Shown here: in pieces, positions 1-14,084 of the stretch
How positions within the stretch are numbered: position 1 is the stretch's first letter
How the letters are laid out: each line of letters opens with the position of its first letter
NCBI GenBank assembly: GCA_007922225.1
Contig: ML679969.1
Coordinates: 22,732,509-22,796,508 of the forward strand
Reading direction: 5' to 3'
Origin: Emydura subglobosa
Taxonomy: Eukaryota; Chordata; Testudines; Chelidae
DNA length: 64,000 nt
The notes under the pieces: generated by a model
Databases searched by the model: none
What the model was told of the DNA's origin: nothing
Seen by the model: only the letters and a program-made list of their open reading frames with translations
Program-made: the position numbers and the translations under genes

Positions 1-1374
1 TAATACCCAGCTCATCAGGGCACCAGACATCGCTCTCAGGATTTGATCATAGCTATGCACTAGTAGACTCAGCATGTGTGACATATTGTTGCATGGTGCA
101 TGCCATGTAAATAGATGGTAACCTGTAACACAAACGCCGTGATACAGTGTTGGGGTGCCATGGGCTGATTCTTTTGTAAGGGCCCAGGTGCCATGGGAAC
201 AGAACTTAATCATCCATTTCATTAGAATGTGTAACAACAATGAGGCTGTCTCCAACGCCATTTAATAATGAATTGGCTACTTTCCTAACTCCAGGCACGC
301 CCCTACCAACAGGCAGGGGAGCAGTCTGGTAAGCTTCTATAAGCAGAGCAGATAGTATCAGCAGCAGGGATCAGAGAAGCAGTGACAAGGACTCCTACAC
401 CGAGAGCAATTACATTGAAAACCTGCCCCTGTGCATGTGAAATGAACAGTTGATGTGACTAGTTCAGTGACTATTGCATTGAGTTCATCACACTTCCATC
501 TGACAAGACCACACCTATAAAAGCAGAGCCACACAACAGCATTCACCTGGAGGGCAGGCCCCAGTACTACACACTGGTGGAAAATGCTAGCAAAACCCAG
601 TCAAGGAGCAAGTGCCACACTCAAGAGATTGAGGGCTGGCATCCTCAGAAGTTTGTCAGCAAAGTGGAGCAAGATGCTTCTGGTTAGAGGACTGTTTTGA
701 GATGGATAAGGTGTACGTTGGGATTTATCCACAGCGCAGCTTCCCAGGGCCCTTGCTTTTAGCTGGAAGAAAGAGAAAAAAAAAACCATTGAACTTCAGA
801 GGTGTGGGGCAGTGAATCCTAGAGAAAAGCTGAGACTATAATAGAGAAATAGGGTGAATTTGGCGGATGATTAGCTTGCGTTGCGGCACTCTAAAGGGTC
901 TGGCTTGGGCGATCTTTGGGATTGAGTTTTTTAATGTTTTGTGAGTAAGTTTCTTGTAATGGCCGAGGATAGTGAGTGAAAACCTTTTTAAGAGAGGCTT
1001 GCTAATCCTAGGAAGTAGAGCACAATGGGACTAATGGCATATAGCCACTGCATGCTATTCCAGTGACACAGAGATTTGTTTAACTGAGACTCCCAACAGT
1101 GGCTTCAGCCAAGTTAGTAAATGAGCTACAGGCCTACTATTGATACAAGGCCTGAGTGGGTGGGAATCCAGAGTAGTGTCCAAACACTGTCTTGCACTGG
1201 AACCTTACTCTGTGCACCTGTCTGTAGGACAGTGCCGGCATAAGTGGACTAAGCAATTGCCTAAGGCCCCGAGCTGCTCTAGGGGACCCTGCATGCTTTT
1301 TTAGTAAGTGAGAGGGGTGGCAAAAATATTCCTGCTTATGGCTCCAAAGGGGCTAGCACCACCTCTGCCACAGG

Positions 1375-1585
1375 GAAGATGATGATATGGTTAAAGAACA
1401 GAGCTGGGACTCAGAATAGGTCTCTTTCTTCTGATCTGAGCTGTGTCACAGACATTGTGTCACCTTGGGAAAGTTACTTAATCTCCAAAAATGAGGATAA
1501 TGCTCCTTTACAGTGGTGTTTTGTTTATGATGTGCTTTGTGATCCTTGGATGGAAGGTGCTATTTAAATGTAGTATTCTTTGGTA
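1375..1585 (+). repeat. Decayed tRNA-SINE/MIR-like copy
   Basis: The order GGGACTCAGAATAG, then GTGTCACCTTGGGAAAGTTAC, then TGAGGATAATG is the usual 5'-to-3' order of the core of tRNA-derived amniote SINEs. The ends are diffuse. Confidence 0.5.
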
Positions 1586-4439
1586 CACACCCAGTCCCTC
1601 TAGCATTGTTGCCTTTACCGAGTGCTGTGTAATGACATAAGACGACAATGTTTCTCACACTAAACTGTCTCTATATTAAGGGAACTGTTTACAGAGATGC
1701 TGAACTATCATTCAAGGCATGTGCTCAAACACTGACTTACTGCTGCCTCTTCCCAACATTTCCCTTCTATACCTGTGCTTCTTCCTCCACGTTCCAGGCA
1801 GGTTACTACAATCACATACAAAAGTTCACTTGAATAAGGGCCCTGTTTAGGGGGACATTTATAGTTTAGACTTTGTGTGTGGACAAACTTGCATTAATCT
1901 AGTTAAAATGGCGCACGCCTCTGTAGGGACATTCTTAAATTGGTTTTAAAAACAGCTGATCGGTGTAGCTTATCTGCACAAGTTTGTGTGTAGATGGCCA
2001 CAAACGTCTCTAACTTTTCTGCTGAAACAAATCAACAGCAAGTATATGGATGCATTTCTATCTTGGCAGGAACTAGAGAATGTTACACTGTTTCAGGTTT
2101 ATATCCCCTCCATTCACTGTTGTACTGATTTATTAAGCTCTCCCTGTTTCTGTTGCAATAATGGTAAATGGCATAAGGTGTGGTGGACAAAATGATACTG
2201 CTAATTCACCTCAGAAGGCAATCAAAGGCCATATAATGCTATAACATTAGATGTTTCTCTGTTATCTCAGAATATCACAAACTCAAGGCCCAATCCCGCA
2301 AACCCTTCCCTATACAAATGGAAATGCTCACATGAACATTTCATTGATGTCAAGGACACTGTTTACATGAGTAAGATTAGTCACTTGAGTAAGGATTTGT
2401 AGTGTCATAGGTGGCTTATGGTCCAAATGATATAAAGGAATCACTTCCCCCTTGACTGAAATGCAACCACTTCTGGGGGTGGGACTCATCAGCTGTTTCA
2501 CAGCACAGAGCAACACCACACAGCAGTTTAGGACAGGAGGTGAAGAATCCAACTGAAACTACTGGGGGGAAGAGAGGTGTCAGGCAGGTGGAATGTAATT
2601 TAACGGAGTTGGAATTTGGACTGACTCTTTTCACTAGTTATTGGAAAAGTACCTCAGAAGCTTGGATCCCCACACATGGTCCAGGACCTAGATTTTCAGT
2701 CTCAGGCTGATGGATGGAGCATCACAGATCCTGGGCTCAGATACTTGTCAGGTTGTTTTTGTTCAAGTTTCTATTAAACTTGTAACTTTCCTCCCTCTGT
2801 CATTAGAAACTAATTATTAACAATTTTCTCAGTATGAAAACAGCCTTGATCTAGCACATTTCATGTGTCAGGAATCCAAGCTAGATAAAGAACAGTTCAG
2901 CCAGACAGGTGTGATTTCCTTCGAGGGAGCTGGTTAGAATTCACTGAGCCAAGCTCAGCAAGGAAGCAGAGGTAAAACGGTCCCTTCAGACTCTGCTGGG
3001 ACTTCAGTTTTATTCTCCCCTCTCAGATGAGGGAATCTTTCCCCAGGAGCATGCCACTGATGCCATTCATGTTACATATCCTCTAGTGCATGCCCACCTG
3101 TGTGAGCTGACTGGGTGGTGACCAGAGCATTTCCTGGGTGATGACTGGCACAAGTCCCCCTTTAACCATCCAGCTAGTGCCTAACATAATTCCACTATTG
3201 GATGCCTAGCTGAAGACTGGCAAACTCCCTCTGTGGGTGCCCTGTATGATTTCTCATCTCCTGGCCCCTAGCTTAGCAGAGAAGCAATGAACAGGGATGC
3301 TGTATTGCTCCCCATGCCTGCAAAGATGCTCCAGGCTGAAGAGAAGGCAGTGACAAGCACAGCTCTCCTCATAAGCTGCCCCAGGTGGGGCCATAGGTCC
3401 CCATACTGGCTGGTGTGGTCACTACTACCCAAACACCCACGTTACCATCCTGCTCTACTATTGCCTTACCTGGATGTGCGTCCGAGACCAAGAAAATGTA
3501 AACACAAGGCAAGAGAGTCACAATTGTCAGCTCAGAGATTAACCATGCAGCACGAGGGGCAAAATGACATATCAGCTACTAGGCAAATGCACTGGACAGT
3601 ATACCTAGGACTGCCAGCAGATAGCATTATGCAATCCTGCAGCATAACATGACTGCAGTTCCACATAGGCAAGAGAGATTCTTTACTTTTTGCTGGAGTA
3701 TTAGCATTCACAAGTAGCTGTTTGTAATCAGATACATAGCAGGCCTCATCTAATAAAGGGGTCCGAACAAAAGCCATGTATGCCTATAGGAGCTGGGCCA
3801 GGGAGCACACAACCTGGGGTCTCAGAACACCAAAAGGATCCAGACAGTGTATTTATTTTGTATTTTAAAACGCTTGTAACCCTGGAATCAGATTCTGTGG
3901 TCAGTTATAACAGCTTAAATAAGGAGCAGCCCCACTGGAGCACCACCAGCACAAAACCCAGGAAGTAAGAGAAGAACCAAGCTCATGCTAGCCAGAGGCC
4001 TGGTCCTGCACCATTGAGATCAATGGCAGTTTTGCCATTGGCATCAGTAAGCACAGGATGAAACTTTAAGTGCTTTCCTATCCGAATGGAAACACATACA
4101 TTGCATGGGGCAAGCATGGAATGAACACTGCGAGAATGAAATGATCAATGCACAAACTGCAAAGATAGCTTGTGTGACCCATCCATGCCTAAGGTAGACC
4201 ACTTGCAAATGCCAAGTCAGGGCAGGCTGCAAAAAGAGTAAATTCTCCCAGAACTGAAGTTAGACTCCCCAAACAGCCACAAACAGTGTTTCTGAGTCCC
4301 CACATTGGTTATCAAGAAACTAAAACAAAAACATAGCCCCCTTTGCTGCATTTCACTCTCTGATTCCCAGTCAGCAACAAGGTCCAGTAAAGAGATAAGT
4401 TATTTAAAACTCTAGTTCCTTTACCAAAATGTTCTCCTG

Positions 4440-5212
4440 ACCCCAAAGGATCAGCCACACTGCCAGATCAATGTAAGTTTGGATCTTACCCAAAATACCA
4501 CGCTGCCAATCAATCCTTTCATAACTAAAACTAAAGGTTTATTGTAAAAGGAAAGAAACAAGGTGAGAGGTGTTATACGATCAAAGCAATCAGATACATA
4601 CAAATGATTTGAAAGTCCACATCTATCAGGTTCTCGGTAGAACTGTGGAGTTTGCAGGCTTGTACAGTTCCTCTGGTGTACATCCAGTACCTGGATGAGT
4701 CTCAGTCCTTTGTTTCACACAGTCAGTCATTGATGAGTGGATCCAGAGGTAGAAAGCAGGAATGAAGACAACACAACATGAAGTGGAGCAGCTGCCTTTT
4801 ATGTCCCCTTGCCAATGCCATGCAGGAGTACATCTTGTGGAAATTCACAGAAACAAGATGGAGTCGAGAGTCATCTGTGCAAGTCCTGATGACTCATAAG
4901 GTGTAGCCCCTGGGTTCTTTCCCTGGGTTCATTGTACCTTTGAGTTCCCTGAATGGTCCATTAAACAGGCTTATTGCTGCTGCCCTCCTGTCTGGGATGT
5001 CGCCCAGACACACAGCACAAGTTGAAATATAGATACATCAAACATTCATAAATTTCAGTACAAATATGACACATGCACATAAACAATATCATACTTACCA
5101 AATTATAGCCTTTCTATTGGTTCCTGACATGGCCTATCCTGTACAAATTGTAATTTTGCAATATTGATATTAAATCATATTCTAAGGTCCCCCTAATCCA
5201 GACAATGTCACA
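4440..5212 (-). repeat. Possible solo LTR or LTR fragment
   Basis: AT-rich block unlike its flanks. On the minus strand it begins TGTGACATTGTCTGGATTAG at the right edge and carries an AATAAA signal at 4536-4541, a layout that fits an LTR. I could not find a matching target-site duplication or the opposite terminus, and no internal gag, pol or env similarity flanks it. Confidence 0.3.
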
Positions 5213-5844
5213 GCCTGAAGCCAACTGGGAGCCTGTTCAGCTCCCCCTTTTGGGGTCCGACCCATGCCTCCCTGTGGTCCTGCTCCAATAGTGCAAAGGA
5301 GACCAAGCTGTCTTAAGGCAGGCTAGGGAAGGGGAACCGCAGGTCGCATAGGACTGGCTATAAACAGCCCTTCCTGACCCCACAGGTGGGATCTTTTGGA
5401 GTAGGCTGGGGCATGTCAGGGTGGGAGGGAGCAATTCCAGCTTATGGGGCAGTTCCCTGGGGACCTTTATGTGTCAGGATGAGTTAGAGCAATCCTGGGG
5501 CTGCACTAACTTGTGCCACAGCCTGGTATGGACCCTTCAGGGAAGGCGATCATATGAGCATAAGAGACCAATCCACTCTCCCTCCTAGGGAGGCGCCCAG
5601 CACAGTGCTGGTGCACCTGGGAATCTTTGCCTGCAGAATGGCCCAGTGTTCATAAACTAGCTTTTCCTCACAGTGATTTTAAAACTCTGATAGGGCTAAC
5701 TTGCTTTGGTTGTTTCTTACACCCACCAATACACAGACAGAAATAAAGATAACTACATCTCGAAGAAACCTGTGTTGGAAGACAGCTGGGGCGAGTGTGG
5801 AATAAAAGGTACTTTCCTCTAGATTTGATGGGAACATCCTAGTG

Positions 5845-5898
5845 CACAGGAAAGCTAGGCATAGATTTCAACACAGGAAAGCTAGGCATAGATTTCAA
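5845..5898. repeat. Perfect 27-bp tandem duplication
   Basis: Two identical adjacent 27-bp units (5845-5871 and 5872-5898), each starting CACAGGAAAGCTAGGCATAG. The lack of any difference suggests a recent slippage or duplication event. Confidence 0.95.
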
Positions 5899-8800
5899 AC
5901 CCCATCATGGTTGTAGCAAAGGTGACACCAATTGGTCATGCTCTGGGGTCCCCTGGTAAAAAGACAGATCCACTGCATCCTAGAAAATTGCTTGCACACA
6001 CCCCACCCCCAGAGAACAAGATTCAGGCTAGCAGGGCCACATTAAGGCATAATCTCTACAGGGCCATACCTAGAACCCCAAGACCTAGGGTCACATAACA
6101 CACAGGCAGCCACCACTCCCCACCCAGACTGTTTTGCCCCTCTTTAGGGCCTTTAAGAATTCACAATTCAAAAGAAGCTCAAACAGTCCACACAAGGGGG
6201 TCCATTTATTGAGTCCTCAGGAGCATATTAGCCCTTTGGGCTCCAAGCCTATTCAGTCTTTCCTCTAATAGTCCAAAATAGCACAAAGTCTTTGAAAATA
6301 GAGCATAAACTCTCACCAACTTTACCCAAGGCTCACCTGAGCACGGCCCCACCTCCCTGTGGGGCAGTTTGTCTGCTTCCTAGCACCTCCTATCTGGAGT
6401 TCATCCTTCTCACCTAGTGCTTTCCCCCTGCCAACTCAGGGCCCTGCAGTATCTACAGCCATAGCTGTACTTCCCCCCTTCACTGCACCTTCCTGCTCCT
6501 TCTGTACTGGAAGCCCGATTCCTCTCAGGTGGCGGGGCTCATCCTGGAATCAGGGCTGGCTTAGCCCCAGGCTCACCGGCCCCCAGGGGCAAACCACCCT
6601 GTTCCAGTCACATGAGGACCTTAGGATAACAAACACCCACATCTCTAGTTTTAGGTATGAAGCAAAGCTGGAAAACGTGACTGCAGCATCGTGGGTGCTG
6701 TGACAGCTGCCTGAGTTATGGCAAGGCTAAAATACCCACTCTGAGGTGTGACTTACCCCATTCCTCCTCCTGTGGTGTAATAAACTCTGCAGCCTGCTCA
6801 GGAGGCCCTGCCAACACCATCCTAGCAGCAGACATCTGTGATAGGAGCAGGATAGAATGGGCCCTCACTACAGGTGGGGTGCAGAATCCACTGTTTGGGG
6901 GAGTAGGGGTCTGTATCTTCCCTCCTCCGGGAAGGCCCCAAACCTGCCTGAAATCAGGGTGAGGGGAGACCCACCCTGCCAAAATAGGAGGGGGAATCAC
7001 ACAGCTGACAGCACTAATGTGAATGGCCTCTGTCACTACCACTGTAAACAGGGGAGGGGCCTCTGTGCACAAGTATGGCTATAGCACACAGGTGTGGCCA
7101 TAAGGGTCCCCCTGAGTGGGGGTTCCTAGGGCCTGGGCCTGCTTTAATGTGGCCCTGTCAGCTGCCAACATTTAGAAGGGAAGGGAGCGCCTCCATAGGT
7201 CAGGGAGCGGGGTGGGCCGCCATAGCCTGACTAACTTTTAGCAGGGTCTGGCATTTCCCCCTTCTGATTTGTTCTAACAACAGCAGGGAGGGAGGTAACT
7301 TACTTGGCTCCTCCCCTCCCCTCACTAGCCAGGACTAGGAGCAATGCAATGACTTTGCTTGCTCCTCTCCCCTCACTGGCCTACTCTTTGCTCAGCCAAT
7401 GAGAATGCAGCGTGTGGCAGAGCCAATAGCAGGGCTGGGTGTCTCACAGTGATTTTCAATCTTGAAAAAACAAACAGGCTCAGCTGGTGGAAGCAAGGCA
7501 AGCTCTCTGCAGGCTCTGTGCTTAGTATGAAGATGGTGTAGATTTCATCATGATCTGCCCCCAGCTTCACACTGACATGTTAAAAAGGCAGGAGCAAGCT
7601 CCTTGTGACACCAATGGACACAGCACAGTAGCAGCGGCCCCAGGCACATTGAGGGGGATAATACTCCTCACAGACAGCCTGGCTTTGGAAGTTTCAGGCT
7701 ACAAGAGCAGCACAGAAGAATGACCATCTGGAATCTATCCCTGCTGTGAAGAAATAAGTAAATGCTGTCACACCACAAATATTGTTTAAATTACACTTAA
7801 AACTTTCCCATTTTTCCAATGCTTTAATTTTTTAATGAATGGCAGTACCCCAGTGTAGCCATCCTTTGTCTACAAAGGGATTTGGTTGGGTCAGGTACCA
7901 GGTAGGTCCATATAGGCTATTACATACAAATGCTGTGAATGTCTTGATCTTTACCAGATCTCCCCAGGGTTGCACTTTTCTAGGACCTTTTTCCCAGAAT
8001 ACCTTCTGAGGAGTTGCTAGTCCTTTGTATGTGCAGATACAAACTGCTCTCCTCAAGCAGCCATTTTGTAGCTGTGTGTGCTGTATGTCCTTCTTTTCCA
8101 ACTCCTGGTTAAGTAATCTTAGTTCCTCTTCTACTTACTCTTTAATATTTCTGAGGGGGGCAGAGTCTCATAAACTTGAGTACCTCCGTGAATTTCATTG
8201 AATTTTGATGTTTACATACACTGTTGTTCGGACAGCCTGGGATCTTTTGCCAATGGAAAAGCTAATGGGTGATCAGAGCCAGGCAAGGACAGGTCCATAC
8301 AGAGCTGACTGCAATTTCTAGACTGTGTAAGGGACAAGCCCGAGGGAACTGGGAAAAAGATGGATTTTCTTTTGCTGTAAAATATTTACAGCTTTTGGCC
8401 TGCATTCTAATAATATATGGGGAAATGGCTGCTAATCATCATCTCATGTCAGCTCCTACTCTAAAAATCCTGATGGTGTTATAATCTGCCCTGAAAAGCA
8501 ACATTTTTTCCCTTGGCATCTGTTTGAAATTCACAAAATACAAAGCAAAAGCTTCAGCCCCGGAAATAGGACATAATCTACCCACAAGTCAACACTGCCT
8601 CATGTTACTTTCATGGGCCAAACATAGATCCCGAGTACAAAAAACCTATCCCAAGTGTAGAATAGGGTGAAGAAACCTCATTCCCTAGGTAGTTAGGACA
8701 AATTAAAACCCAATGGCCAACACATGACAAGTGTCCTTACAAATAATTAGGAAACCTGGAACTATGGCAAAGGGAAATAAAAAAATGCAGACTCTAATTT

Positions 8801-9783
8801 GAACACAGATATTTACAGTCTTCCCAGACAAGTCGTGAGTGATGGTAACTTTCAAAGAGTGCCGGTGTGATTAATTAGTAAAACTCATTAGCCTTTGGTC
8901 CAGTAGGTTTAGCCCAGGAAGCTGGCCAGAAATCTTCCTGCTTAAAGAAGGAGCAGGGTGGAATCATTACGGTACTAGAATGCTAGGTAGGTCCAGCCCC
9001 ACCTGTGCCACAGACAGAACAAGGAGGGTCAGGGGATCCAGTCAGCCCAGGAAGAGGCTGAAGAAGAGAAGGTGCTATAGGTGGCTGTTAGCAGATGCCT
9101 GCGGACACGGTAGAGTTGGAAGGAAGCCATTGTCAGCTCCTGGGGAAGGCAGAAGAGCAGCAGGGGGAGATAGGAAGCTCCTGTAGGGGTTCCAGGGGCA
9201 CCAGGGAGGCCATATGCTAGGCAAGAAGCCCAGGGTGTGGTGGTTGAATTGGAGGAGAGAGGATGGACCTCTTGGAAGGAGAGGCCAGGCCCAGCTGGAA
9301 ATACTGTGTTCATTGTGCACTAGCAGAGGAGACATCCCACTGTGTTCTGTTCATGGAAGACTTCAGTTGCACCCTGTGTGACAACAGCAGAGGGCAAATC
9401 CAAGGGACTAAGGAGAAGAACACCTCAAGCCCTGGAAAGAGAGCTGTGGAGTTCCCTTAATCAGGAGGGCAGGGTGTGGGGCTTTGTGGCCACTGGACAG
9501 CGTGTGAAATATTAAATAAATTAGACCCTGCTCAAATCAGAATGTTGTTTTAAATACTGTGGAGTTTATCAAGGGGTCCTGTGAAAGGGAAACTGAGGTG
9601 GGGGACCACAGAGCCAACCCCAACCACAAAGGCGCACTCTGGGGACAGTCACCCTGCTACAACAAGGAATCATTATGGCAGGACATGGTTAGAAATTGCT
9701 GCTCCTTCTTCCTTCTCAGGCCAGTGTACAAATGGCTCTGAGATCTATGACCATTATTCCGGGCTTCCAGCGTGCGAGGAGTA

Positions 9784-10264
9784 AGGATATAAAAATTAGT
9801 TTAATTAAAAATCCATTTAAACGTTCCAAAAATAGAACGTTTAAATGGTTAAATCCTGGGGGGAGCTGGGCTAGGTTGGTCTCCTCGTGAAATGAGAGCT
9901 GCCTAGCGGAGGCAGTAGCTGAACAGTTCTCACTCAGGGAGACCTGAGCTGAGCCCAGCTGCGGCTCCCCTGCACTGGGCTCCGTGCCTACCCTCCACTC
10001 ACAGGGACCTGAGCACAGCTATGGCTACCCCGCAGCTCGGGGAGCCAAGCCCAACACTGGGATCCGTGCCTCCCCACCACAGCTCACCCGCCGTGCTGGG
10101 ATATAGCTTCCCCACCGCCTGCAGGGAGCCAAGCCCAGCTGCGGCTACCGCCTGCTGGGCTCTGTGCTTCCCCACCAGCAAGAGCTGCCCAGCTGCTGCT
10201 CCCTTTCCCCCTAGTTTAAACAGTAATCAACTATTTAAAATGTTTAACCTTTTACATCCTTCGT
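9784..10264. mobile_element. hAT-like non-autonomous element
   Basis: The block is flanked on both sides by the 8-bp direct repeat GAGGAGTA (9776-9783 and 10265-10272). Its ends are similar in inverted orientation (AGGATATAAAA and TTTTACATCCT), but the right end has about four extra bases. The left end carries a perfect 14-bp stem, CCATTTAAACGTTC at 9813-9826 with its complement at 9835-9848. The interior has diverged repeats of a GAGCCAAGCCCAGCTGCGGCT unit. No coding potential. Confidence 0.55.
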
Positions 10265-10319
10265 GAGGAGTAGGTCTGCACCACACTGTGCTGGTGATGC
10301 TGCAGTCCATAGTCTGACA

Positions 10320-10423
10320 AAGTGTACTGATTTTATAGGGACAATCCTGATATTCAGGGCTTTGTCCTATATAGGTGCCTGTTACTCTCCATCCCGTTTC
10401 ACATTTGCTATGTGGTCACCCTA
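10320..10423 (-). mobile_element. Short MITE copy, opposite orientation to 18987-19109
   Basis: Shares TTTTATAGGGACA, TGATATTCAGG, CTATATAGG and the terminus TGGTCACCCTA with the reverse complement of the copy at 18987-19109. The left terminus is eroded. Confidence 0.7.
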
Positions 10424-11457
10424 ACTGCTTCCCTCCCATCCAGAGTGATTTTGGGGCCATTTCTTCCCAAACCCATTCATCATAGATACAAAGGACAGAG
10501 GACAGCATAGTGTTATACTGGACAGGAGTACTCACCCTTAGTAGCTCTGACAGTCACAATGATACTTGCCCACATAAAAGCTGCAACTAATTGGCATAAA
10601 ATGGAGGAAACTGCCATTTTCTCCATCTTTAATACAGAAATGCAACCCACAGAGACTACAGGTCCCAGCATATCATGCTCCATTTCATTACAACAGCTTT
10701 GTTGGGCCCTTGTTGGCTGCCCTCCCATATGACACATGATGACTGTCATGGGCCACGGTGCAGAATTCTATGGCCAGCTGTGGCCACCTCTCCTGAAGAT
10801 GGAATGTATCTGCAGTGAGCCCCAGCTTGATGCGGTGTAGCAATACCTTTGAGAAAGGCCTGCTCCTGTGGGTTCCAATGGGATGTGCCTGACTGCTGTT
10901 TATACAAACCCCGTGCTGGTCAACAAGCTGATGCAGGCTCTTGTGGCCCTGCCTTGTCACACCCGTGAGAGATGTCAGCAGTTGAGGCAGGAGCTTACAA
11001 GGGAGAATGTCTGACCCAGCTCAGTGGAGGGTAGAGTAGGGAGGACAGCAAGCCTTTAATCTCTGGAAAGAGGACTGAATGAAGACAGGAGTTCCTTGGA
11101 TGACCGCTACCTGATGCTGGCTCACCTATGGAAGGGACTATTCCTCTCTGTTGCACAAGCTGCAGCTGAGTGAGAGTCCAGCTGACTCCTTTTAGTCAGA
11201 CACCCTCCCTCTGAGAAATCTGTAGCATAGGTTGTTACTGCTACTAACAGTGCCTACTCCCACCTCCAGCTGCAGAATCCAATGAGTAGGGAAACAAACC
11301 AGTTTAGAAAAGTCTCAGGTTACATTTTAATTACATGATTCTAGAGAGCTCACTCACAGGCGATGGACTTAATAGAGGAATTTCAGCCTTAGAACAATAG
11401 TTACATACATGGTTGACTTCTTTAAGCTACTCTATGGCAGACTCATAGTGCCCAGAG

Positions 11458-11616
11458 AGACAAGGTGGATGGGGAATATCTTTTATTGGACCAACTTCTG
11501 TTGGTGAAAGAGACAAGCTTATGAGCTTACAGAGAGCTCTTTTTCAGATCTTTTGCTGTCTCTTTTGCCAAAGAAAGCCGGCCCAATAAAAGCTATTACC
11601 TCACCCACCCTTGTCT
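11458..11616. repeat. Element with 34-bp imperfect terminal inverted repeats
   Basis: The left arm 11458-11491 (AGACAAGGTGGATGGGGAAT onward) pairs with the right arm 11583-11616 (its complement ends CACCCACCCTTGTCT). The middle contains GGACCAACTTCTGTTGG. No protein-coding potential. The superfamily is not resolved. Confidence 0.65.
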
Positions 11617-14084
11617 CTAATATCCCCATGGCTATAACAACGCTGCAAACAATTCATAGTATCCAGTCAGACACTATGCAGAAAAGGTATTTGGTAATGT
11701 TGTCATCCTACACAGCACAGCAGCTTATATGAGAGAGAGAGAGACAATACCTTGTCCATTTTGTTCCAGAATTTTAGGTTTAAAAAACACTTGTTCCCTG
11801 CATTGCATCTTCCCTTTAAACCATTCATGCACCAGCCATGCTCAGTTCCTCCAATGTCAGTGGAGCTCTGGAGACCAGCCTCTTCTCAGAAATGCAAGTC
11901 TTCTGCTTCCCTCATGCATGAGATCCATCAGGAAACACTCCCTGACCAGCACAGAAGTCATGTAATGGGGGGAAAAAATCACGAGACCATTGTTCATTAG
12001 CAAAGGACAATGATGCCCTTGATCCAATGCCTGTGCAGAGCCCCAGCTAGCAGTGTGTGTGCAGATGGGAGCAATGTGTAACCTTAACCCTTAGAGCTCA
12101 GGGTTGAGAGGCCAGTTACCCTGGGAGTTACCTAGATGGCACTAGAGCAGACTGTGTTGCTCTGCTATTTGCATTACAATCCTTGGTATTTGTTGGATGA
12201 ACCAAGAACACCATGGACTGTCAGCTGTCTCATTCTACTGCTCAGTTCCACTTCCCAAACAGAACCCCCAGCACAATGGACAGAGATTTGAAGACAAGAA
12301 CCCTCTTCCTCATCCCCTGCTCAGTTCCCACCAACCAGTCGTTGATCCCACCCTGGGAGAGGCCTGGCTGCCTCCCTCCTGCCTGACTTATGACACTCCA
12401 CAGCACCCTTGCAGCCTGTCAAGGGGAGCATGACGAGGCTCCACCTGGGAGTCACACATCCTGCCTTCCTTCACTGAAGGCCAGCAGCTGTCACAGAGGA
12501 GAGTCATTTGAAAACTTTTGCAAGACCTTCAGAAAGCTTCATCCACCCTGTCCTGTAGATCAGTCCCCAGCTCACCCTCCCTCCCATGCAGCTGCCCTTA
12601 GGGAAGCTCTGTGTATGCGCCTCCCTGGACCTGGCCTTCCAGAACAAGCTGCTCCTTCTCATATGTTTAGAAATTCCAGTGCTACGTAGGCTTCCTTCCA
12701 GCACTCTGGAACATGTCCAGCCTTGCCCTGCTTGTGTGACCCTGAGGCAGCAGCTGTGATTAGGGGAGTGTTCAAATACACTTAACCTTTGATACTGTAA
12801 CTATGAATTCCTTGTTTGCTCCTGCTCATCCCAGTTCACCTGCTCTAGTGCACCTGCCCAGCTGCCTAATAGTACAGGCACACCTGAGGGAACTCTGCTG
12901 CCATGTGCTGAATGGTTTGGGCCTGGCTGGAAGAACATCCTTGCCGTGCTTGCCTCATTGCAAGTGCTGATGCTGCCAGATGAACTAGGTGTGTCTGCAT
13001 CCACCATGCAATGCATCCAGTGTATTGCAAGATGCACTGAGCATGTCAGTGGTGTCAGCGGGGCTACATGCTTCCTGCTGCTGAATGCACCACATACACA
13101 GCATGGACCACACCCACTGTACTGCTGTTGCAGCCACCAAATGGGACACAGTGCTCCAGGTACAGGCACCTGCCATGCTAGCAAGTGATCTGGCTCCCCC
13201 ATGCTGCCAAATGACTGTGGCTTTGCTTGTGGGATATGCAGACCCATGGCAGCTGAGGTAGAAGCCAGCGGAAAGATCCTCTTGTGTGTTGTGATAACGT
13301 GAAATGTTCAGTGTGGTAGCAAAACCAGCCCCGTCCCTCTGGCGTGTGCAGAGGGAGATGTGAGCTAGGGCAGGTAAGAAGCTTCTCTGTCGGGAATGAC
13401 CCATGTTGCTCCTGCAGACTTCCCCGGGGACTGATTTTGTGAGGTGCTAAGTGTCCACACCTCCCAAGAAGGCTGCAGGCCCCTTATGACTTCCCCCAGG
13501 CACATAGACCTGGGGCTCACCATTCCCCAGATGAAATGCATCGTGTGAGTTGCTGTCCCTCACCTTTAGCCTTGTCCCATCAGCGAGGCTGGATTCCTCT
13601 AATTCACAGAGATGTTGATTTCTGGTCCTTTTTCCTGGTACATTAATTCAGACTGGAGGAAAGAAGGAGAGGCCAAGGCAGGCATTAACTGTGGCATGTC
13701 CACTAACTGTGGAGCGTCATTCAAACGAAGCAAATGGCAGAGAGCTGCATTCTCCACTCCGTTTACTGTCATGTTGTCTGTGTTAGTGAGCTTCTCTATT
13801 GCAACCTGCCAGTTAGCCTTGCTCAGAAACTAGGCTGCAATAGTGTTCGCTGTGGCTTTGGATTGGAGGTGTGTTCTTCCTGTGGCATAAATATGACTAA
13901 CTCGCTCTACTGCTCTAGAGAATGGCACGTGTGACCAGGACAGGGATCTGAGTATCCTAGGTTCTATTCCTCGCTGAACCATGGATCAGAGGCGGGTGAA
14001 ATACTTTGACCAACTTTTTTCAGTGAAAAATGCAGATGTGGTGACTCCGCCTCATTTTGTGACTCCATGTCAATTTCACCAAAT

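Noticed and set aside
12801..13404. Overlapping 139-148 codon minus-strand frames
   Set aside because: Cys-, His- and Ser-rich translations without domain pattern, mutually overlapping in different frames; treated as chance frames.
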